Assembly: GCF_900167905.1 (NCBI RefSeq)
Contig: NZ_FUYZ01000004.1
Coordinates: forward strand, 93,711-157,710
From: Soonwooa buanensis
Lineage (GTDB): Bacteria; Bacteroidota; Bacteroidia; Flavobacteriales; Weeksellaceae
Length of the DNA stretch: 64,000 nt
Direction: 5' to 3'
The position numbers and the translations under genes were made by a program. The number at the start of each line of letters is the position of its first letter. The stretch's first letter is position 1. Positions 59,870 to 64,000 of this stretch are shown here, in pieces. The notes below the pieces were generated by a model, which was not told the DNA's origin, did not search any database, and was given only the letters and a program-made list of their open reading frames with translations.

Positions 59870-60760
59870 CTACTTCGAAAACATTTTCGAAACTTTTTCT
59901 GCTTTTTTAGATTCTGAATAGTCGTAGAAACCTTCACCAGATTTCACACCTAATTTTCCTGCCATTACCATGTTTACTAATAACGGGTTTGGAGCGTATT
60001 TAGGATTTTTGAAACCGTCGTACATTACATTTAGGATTGCTAAACAAACATCAAGTCCGATGAAATCTGCTAACTGAAGTGGTCCCATTGGATGTGCCAT
60101 TCCTAATTTCATTACCGTATCTATTTCTTCAACACCTGCAACGCCGTTGTATAATGTTTCGATAGATTCGTTAATCATCGGCATCAAGATTCTGTTCGCT
60201 ACAAAACCTGGATAATCGTTTACTTCCACAGGAACTTTTCCTAAAGTTTTACTCATTTCGTAAATCGTATCGAAAGTTTCTTTAGAAGTAGAATAACCTT
60301 TGATGATTTCCACCAATTTCATAATTGGAACTGGATTCATAAAGTGCATTCCGATTACTTTGTCTGGTCTTTTTGTTGCCGCAGCAATTTTAGTAATAGA
60401 AATTGAAGATGTGTTGGTAGCCAAGATGCAATTTTCAGGCGAAAACTCATCCATTTGACCGAAGATTTTTAGTTTTAAATCTTGGTTTTCTGTCGCTGCT
60501 TCTACGATAAGGTCAGCCGTTTTTGCAGCATCTTGTAAAGCTGTAAATGTAGTGATGTTTCCTAATGTTTCTGCTTTTTGTTCTTCGGTAAGGTTACCTT
60601 TTGCGATAATTCTGTCAAGGTTCGTAGTAATGGTCTTAATTCCTCTGTCTAAAGCTTCTTGCGAAACGTCAACTAAACTTACTTTAAAACCTGTTTGTGC
60701 AAAAGTGTGTGCGATACCATTTCCCATGGTTCCTGCGCCGATAACAACTATGTTTTTCAT
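59870..60760 (-). CDS. 3-hydroxyacyl-CoA (3-hydroxybutyryl-CoA) dehydrogenase
   Basis: The 296-residue NAD(P)-dependent enzyme has the Rossmann motif VIGAGTMGNGIAHTFAQTGF (5-24), ATNTSSISITKIA, the catalytic His in GMHFMNPVPIMKLVEII and NDYPGFVANRI, followed by the helical dimer domain. It oxidises L-3-hydroxyacyl-CoA, most likely hydroxybutyryl-CoA. It overlaps the upstream YhcG gene by 4 nt (ATGA) and lies 21 nt before the EptA-like gene. The linkage to a nuclease-like protein is odd and may be chance. Confidence 0.94.
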   Translation of the reverse strand: MKNIVVIGAGTMGNGIAHTFAQTGFKVSLVDVSQEALDRGIKTITTNLDRIIAKGNLTEEQKAETLGNITTFTALQDAAKTADLIVEAATENQDLKLKIFGQMDEFSPENCILATNTSSISITKIAAATKRPDKVIGMHFMNPVPIMKLVEIIKGYSTSKETFDTIYEMSKTLGKVPVEVNDYPGFVANRILMPMINESIETLYNGVAGVEEIDTVMKLGMAHPMGPLQLADFIGLDVCLAILNVMYDGFKNPKYAPNPLLVNMVMAGKLGVKSGEGFYDYSESKKAEKVSKMFSK

Positions 60761-61767
60761 TCTGTATATTTTGTATTATATATTTCTATTTCTTTTTTTA
60801 TTTCGGTGAGCAATTGTTCTTCGGTTGGTAAGATTAGCTCATATTGACTTGCCACGATTGTTTTATTATTTTCGGGCAACGAAAATTTCACGACTGCATT
60901 ATTTTTATCTGCACATAACAAAACACCGATTGTTGGTTTTTCATGTTCTACTTTTTCAACTCTGTCGAAGTAGTTAACATACATTTGCAATTGTCCTAAA
61001 TCCTCGTGACTAAGCTTGTGCGTTTTGATTTCAAAAATAACAAAACATTGTAAAAGTCGGTTGTAAAAAACCAAATCCACAAAAAAATCATCGCCATCGA
61101 GATGAATTCTTTTTTGTCTTGCTACGAAAGAAAAACCATTACCAAGTTCGAGTAGAAAATCCTGTAAATTAGTAATAATGGCTTGTTCTAAATCTTTTTC
61201 ATAATATGTTGATTCTCTGCGAAGCCCCAGAAATTCTAATACCATTGGATCTTTGATGATTTCCTGTGGTGTTACGGGAAGTTTCTCATTTCGCGCTACT
61301 GCTAAAACACTTTCTTTGTCGTTGCTCAATAATAATCTTTCAAAAAGCTGGCTGTTAATTTGCCTTTCCATTTGACGAACAGACCAATTATTTTTGACTG
61401 TTTCAGCAATATAATAGTCTCTTTTGTCTTCGTTTTCAAGGCGTAAAAGTAGGCGATAATGTGTCCAACTCAATTGTGAACGCAGTGAGTTCACAATTGG
61501 AAATGTTCTATAAAACTGTCTGTACCAATGTAAATTTCGGTAAGAAAAACCGCTTCCAAATTCTGGCTGAAGTTGCTCCGACAAGTATTTGATGACATAA
61601 TTGCCGTAATCTGCTCGCTCTTTTCCTTGTTGCTCTTCGTTGAAAATTCTTTCTCCAATATGCCAATACAAAACCGTCCGTTGAAAATCAACTGCACGAA
61701 CCGCCCGCTCTCTCGATTGTGCAATAAGATGCTTGATGTCTTGTATTAAATTATTGGAAAGATTCAT
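60757..61767 (-). CDS. YhcG/DUF1016 family PD-(D/E)XK nuclease-like protein
   Basis: The 336-residue protein has the N-terminal DUF1016 domain (VLYWHIGERIFNEEQQGKERADYGNYVIKYLSEQL ... NLHWYRQFYRTFP ... LSWTHYRLLLRLENEDKRDYYIAETVKNNWSVRQMERQI) and a C-terminal PD-(D/E)XK nuclease domain with active site GDDFFVDLVFYNRLLQCFVIFEIKTHK. Such proteins occur in mobile or defence-linked settings, but here it overlaps a metabolic gene by 4 nt and is intact. A heptamer array ends 11 nt upstream of its start. Confidence 0.9.
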   Translation of the reverse strand: MNLSNNLIQDIKHLIAQSRERAVRAVDFQRTVLYWHIGERIFNEEQQGKERADYGNYVIKYLSEQLQPEFGSGFSYRNLHWYRQFYRTFPIVNSLRSQLSWTHYRLLLRLENEDKRDYYIAETVKNNWSVRQMERQINSQLFERLLLSNDKESVLAVARNEKLPVTPQEIIKDPMVLEFLGLRRESTYYEKDLEQAIITNLQDFLLELGNGFSFVARQKRIHLDGDDFFVDLVFYNRLLQCFVIFEIKTHKLSHEDLGQLQMYVNYFDRVEKVEHEKPTIGVLLCADKNNAVVKFSLPENNKTIVASQYELILPTEEQLLTEIKKEIEIYNTKYTE

Positions 61768-61770
61768 TTA

Positions 61771-61820
61771 ATGAAATTATGAATTATGAATTATGAATTA
61801 TGAATTATGAATTATGAATT
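61771..61820. repeat. Heptamer array ATGAATT, first locus
   Basis: Six perfect units of ATGAATT (61779-61820) follow one 8-nt variant. The array begins 4 nt upstream of the YhcG start codon. Two AAAAACT units follow at 61830-61843. Slippage in such arrays can change spacing to a promoter or start. Confidence 0.85.
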
Positions 61821-61855
61821 ATTTTTGCTAAAAACTAAAAACTAGTAACCAGCAA

Positions 61856-62821
61856 CTACTTACTAATCAAATCCATAATTTTTAAAGCAACTTTCAAAGC
61901 TTCGGTGCCATCTTCTAACGAAACCTGAATTGGCTCATTATTTTCAATTGCATCAGCAAGACTTTCCAATTCATCCAAAATTGCATTATTAGGTTGAATA
62001 TTTGGGTATTCAAACAAAATCTGATTCTTTTCGCCTTCAGCATTTTCAATAATCATGTCGAAAGGAGATGGATCGACAGGAGCGTCCTTCATACGAATAA
62101 CTTCCGCTTTCTTTTCAAGAAAATCAACAGAAACATAAGCATCTTGCTGGAAGAATCTCGATTTACGCATCGCTTTCATCGAAATTCTAGAAGTTGTAAG
62201 GTTAGCAACGCAACCGTTTTCAAACTCAATTCTTGCGTTGGTAATATCTGGCGTTTTAGAAACCACACAAACACCACTTGCGTGGATATCTTTTACAGGC
62301 GATTTTACCAAACTCAACAAAATATCCAAATCATGAATCATCAAATCCAACACCACAGAAACATCCGTTCCGCGAGGATTAAACTCCGCCAAACGATGGA
62401 TCTCGATAAACATTGGGTTTTTAATATAGTCTTTAGTTGCAATAAATGCAGGATTGTAGCGCTCTACGTGACCAACTTGGACTTTTAGATTTTTAGCTTG
62501 TGAAAGTTTAATCAATTCTTCGGCTTGTTCCAAAGTCTGCGTCACAGGCTTTTCGATGAAGAAATGTTTCCCACTTTCAATCGCTTTTAGCGCATATTCG
62601 TAATGAAACAAAGTCGGCGTTACAATATCCAACATATCAATCTGAGAAAGCAATTCGTCGAGATTGTCAAAATATTTATAACCGAATTCTGCTTCTAGTT
62701 TTTTTCCGTTTTCTTTATCGTTGTCAAAAAAACCAACCAAATCATATTTTTCGGATTGGTTAAGAAGTTTAAGGTGGATTTTTCCTAAATGTCCCGCGCC
62801 TACAAGACCAGCTTTTAACAT
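61856..62821 (-). CDS. Gfo/Idh/MocA family oxidoreductase (possible UDP-GlcNAc 3-dehydrogenase type)
   Basis: The 321-residue protein has the N-terminal Rossmann motif AGLVGAGHLGKIHLKLL (4-20), the EKP motif FIEKPVTQT (about 90-98), VGHVERYNPAF and DLMIHDLDILL. VGHVERYNP and the RxSxKxxRK region resemble UDP-GlcNAc 3-dehydrogenases of the GnnA type, which start the 3-amino sugars of some lipid A species. I do not see the GnnB-type partner nearby, so the generic family is the safe call. Confidence 0.87.
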   Translation of the reverse strand: MLKAGLVGAGHLGKIHLKLLNQSEKYDLVGFFDNDKENGKKLEAEFGYKYFDNLDELLSQIDMLDIVTPTLFHYEYALKAIESGKHFFIEKPVTQTLEQAEELIKLSQAKNLKVQVGHVERYNPAFIATKDYIKNPMFIEIHRLAEFNPRGTDVSVVLDLMIHDLDILLSLVKSPVKDIHASGVCVVSKTPDITNARIEFENGCVANLTTSRISMKAMRKSRFFQQDAYVSVDFLEKKAEVIRMKDAPVDPSPFDMIIENAEGEKNQILFEYPNIQPNNAILDELESLADAIENNEPIQVSLEDGTEALKVALKIMDLISK

Positions 62822-62896
62822 AATAGAACTTATTTTTTTAGAATCGTAAATATAAGCAATTTTAAGCTTTTTAACTTTCGATTTTTTACGTCTTTA

Positions 62897-63925
62897 TTAA
62901 AGGAGAATTTTAATTCCTTTTGTTGAACTTTCTTCTGCTGCTTCCATTATTTTTAAACTTTTTACAGCGTCACTTGCAGAAACCGGAACTGGCTCATCCA
63001 TAACGATGCTTCGATATAACGCATCAAATAAATGCAGATAATTTCCTTGGAGTGTTTCTAGCTTTTCGCGCTTGTCGCCAACATTAATAAGACCTTGGTT
63101 TTTAGAATCTTCTGTTCCCCAAGTGTCACGATTTGGGATTTTTCCAAGTTTTAATTCATCTTCTTGTACATCGCCACGCATTTTGATAAAACTTCCGTTA
63201 CGACCTTGCAAAACATAACCAGGAAGTTGCTCTTTCGCAAAAAAAGTCGCTTTTAATCGAACGCGATTATCAGGATAATATAAAAGAATGTCAAAAAAGT
63301 CATTGACTTCAGTATTTGGACGAAGACTTCTAATATCTGCGAAAACCGCTTCTGGCCAACCAAAAAGCACTAAAGCTTGATCGATAATATGGGCGCCAAG
63401 ATCCATTAAAATTCCAGATCCCGGTTGTTTTTTTTCTTTCCAAGCTTTTGGGCTGAGGTTAGGATTATATCTTTCGAATCGGATTTCGGCTTCCAAAATT
63501 TCGCCAAGTTCTCCACTTTTTAAAACTTTCTGAACCGTTAAAAAATCACTGTCCCAACGACGATTTTGGTAGACACAAAGTTTTAGATTTTTTTCTTTTG
63601 CGATTTTATCCAAAATTTCTGCTTCCTCAGACGTTGTTGTAAAAGCCTTTTCTACCAAAACATTTTTACCTGCTTCCAAAGCTTTTTTAGCATATTCGAA
63701 ATGCGTGTAGATTGGCGTATTGACGATAATTAATTCTGCATCACTTGCTAAAACTTCTTCCAAAGTATCAAAACTTTTTGCATCTGGATAATCATTTTGA
63801 ATGTTTTTCTTACTTCTTTCCCAAGCGCCGATTAACTGAAAACCATGATGAACATTAAGAAAAGGAGCGTGAAATAATTTTCCTGATCCGCCATAAGCCA
63901 ACAAAGCTGTTTTGATGATTTGCAT
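62897..63925 (-). CDS. Gfo/Idh/MocA family oxidoreductase, second member
   Basis: The 342-residue protein begins MQIIKTALLAYGGSGKLFHAPFL. The usual EKP signature is replaced by VEKAFTTTSEEAE. The middle has GSGILMDLGAHIIDQALVLFG with the conserved His and a C-terminal GNYLHLFDALYRSI. It is like YvaA/YdgJ-type inositol or sugar dehydrogenases; the substrate is unknown. It lies 75 nt upstream of the first Gfo gene, and the second heptamer array lies 45 nt upstream of its own start. Confidence 0.86.
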   Translation of the reverse strand: MQIIKTALLAYGGSGKLFHAPFLNVHHGFQLIGAWERSKKNIQNDYPDAKSFDTLEEVLASDAELIIVNTPIYTHFEYAKKALEAGKNVLVEKAFTTTSEEAEILDKIAKEKNLKLCVYQNRRWDSDFLTVQKVLKSGELGEILEAEIRFERYNPNLSPKAWKEKKQPGSGILMDLGAHIIDQALVLFGWPEAVFADIRSLRPNTEVNDFFDILLYYPDNRVRLKATFFAKEQLPGYVLQGRNGSFIKMRGDVQEDELKLGKIPNRDTWGTEDSKNQGLINVGDKREKLETLQGNYLHLFDALYRSIVMDEPVPVSASDAVKSLKIMEAAEESSTKGIKILL

Positions 63926-63970
63926 ATTTTGAGTTTTAAAAATCTAAGTTGCAATTTACGATTTAGAATT

Positions 63971-64000
63971 ATGAATTATGAATTATGAATTATGAATTAT
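63971..64000. repeat. Heptamer array ATGAATT, second locus (cut by the window end)
   Basis: Four perfect ATGAATT units followed by AT reach the last base, so the true length is unknown. It lies 45 nt upstream of the second Gfo/Idh gene. Confidence 0.85.

Noticed and set aside
61771..61820. CRISPR array
   Set aside because: The repeat unit is 7 nt, contiguous with no spacers; a microsatellite-like array.
61994..62488. 164-codon plus-strand frame inside the first Gfo/Idh gene
   Set aside because: Antisense shadow; the reverse strand has clear Gfo/Idh motifs.
1..64000. Toxin-antitoxin or restriction-type defence system
   Set aside because: Only the YhcG-like PD-(D/E)XK protein has a nuclease domain, and no partner antitoxin, methylase or helicase is adjacent.

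Overview
The window is a low-GC chromosomal stretch of a Bacteroidota bacterium, most likely a Flavobacteriia of the Chryseobacterium/Weeksellaceae type. Support comes from secreted proteins with C-terminal type IX secretion (T9SS) sorting domains, promoters of the Bacteroidota -7 type (TAnnTTTG), a near absence of Shine-Dalgarno sites, a tyrosine-catabolism block, a Wza/Wzc exopolysaccharide locus, and AT-rich intergenic regions interrupted by short GC-rich palindromic elements. I see no rRNA, tRNA, CRISPR array, insertion sequence or prophage.

Layout. 1-4364: intergenic repeat element, then a 1332-residue T9SS-exported surface protein. 4454-9239 (minus strand): M28 aminopeptidase, flavin-reductase-like protein, fumarylacetoacetase, a small exported protein and 4-hydroxyphenylpyruvate dioxygenase; this is a tyrosine degradation block without homogentisate dioxygenase. 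9382-13260 (plus): queD, lpxH-like, a Crp/Fnr regulator, an SDR protein and a LuxE-like acyl-activating enzyme. 13261-13871: GC-rich element and gene-free DNA. 13872-18907: a second, larger T9SS protein whose last ~530 residues match the tail of the first one, followed by a small protein with a PID-CTERM-like tail.

19337-39492 is an 18-gene Wzx/Wzy-type exopolysaccharide locus, all on the plus strand. It opens with a sugar aminotransferase and a WbpM/PglF-type dehydratase, then wza, a terminator-like hairpin, wzc, wzx, an EpsG-type wzy, two glycosyltransferases, the UDP-L-FucNAc genes capE, capF and capG (interrupted by a cupin gene and by an exported beta-helix protein), a WbuB-like transferase, a GNAT acetyltransferase, a second aminotransferase, a PglC/WcaJ-type initiating phosphoglycosyltransferase and an RmlC-like epimerase. 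One initiating enzyme plus three glycosyltransferases suggest a four-sugar repeat containing L-FucNAc and probably a 2,4-diamino-2,4,6-trideoxy sugar.

39559-50291: rimO, an RlpA-like protein, two small or uncharacterised genes, tam, cinA, a YHS lipoprotein beside an SCO copper chaperone, an exported superoxide dismutase, and a 1134-residue single-chain GH18-deacetylase-GT2 protein resembling PgaB and PgaC joined. 50614-55240: an M13 metallopeptidase lipoprotein, a third T9SS protein, a 34-codon remnant of a second M13 gene, a META-domain lipoprotein and a small acidic protein. 55511-63925 (minus): an envelope block (GT-C-like membrane protein, CNNM/CBS protein, EptA-like phosphoethanolamine transferase), 3-hydroxyacyl-CoA dehydrogenase, a YhcG/DUF1016 PD-(D/E)XK protein and two Gfo/Idh/MocA oxidoreductases. 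Two arrays of the heptamer ATGAATT lie just upstream of two of these genes.

The most informative observations are the shared tail module of the two large T9SS proteins, the attenuator-like hairpin between wza and wzc, the beta-helix protein inside the L-FucNAc genes, the single-chain deacetylase/synthase, and the M13 gene remnant. None clearly amounts to a wholly new system. The single-chain polymer synthase and the T9SS/PID-CTERM pair are the best candidates for under-described biology.
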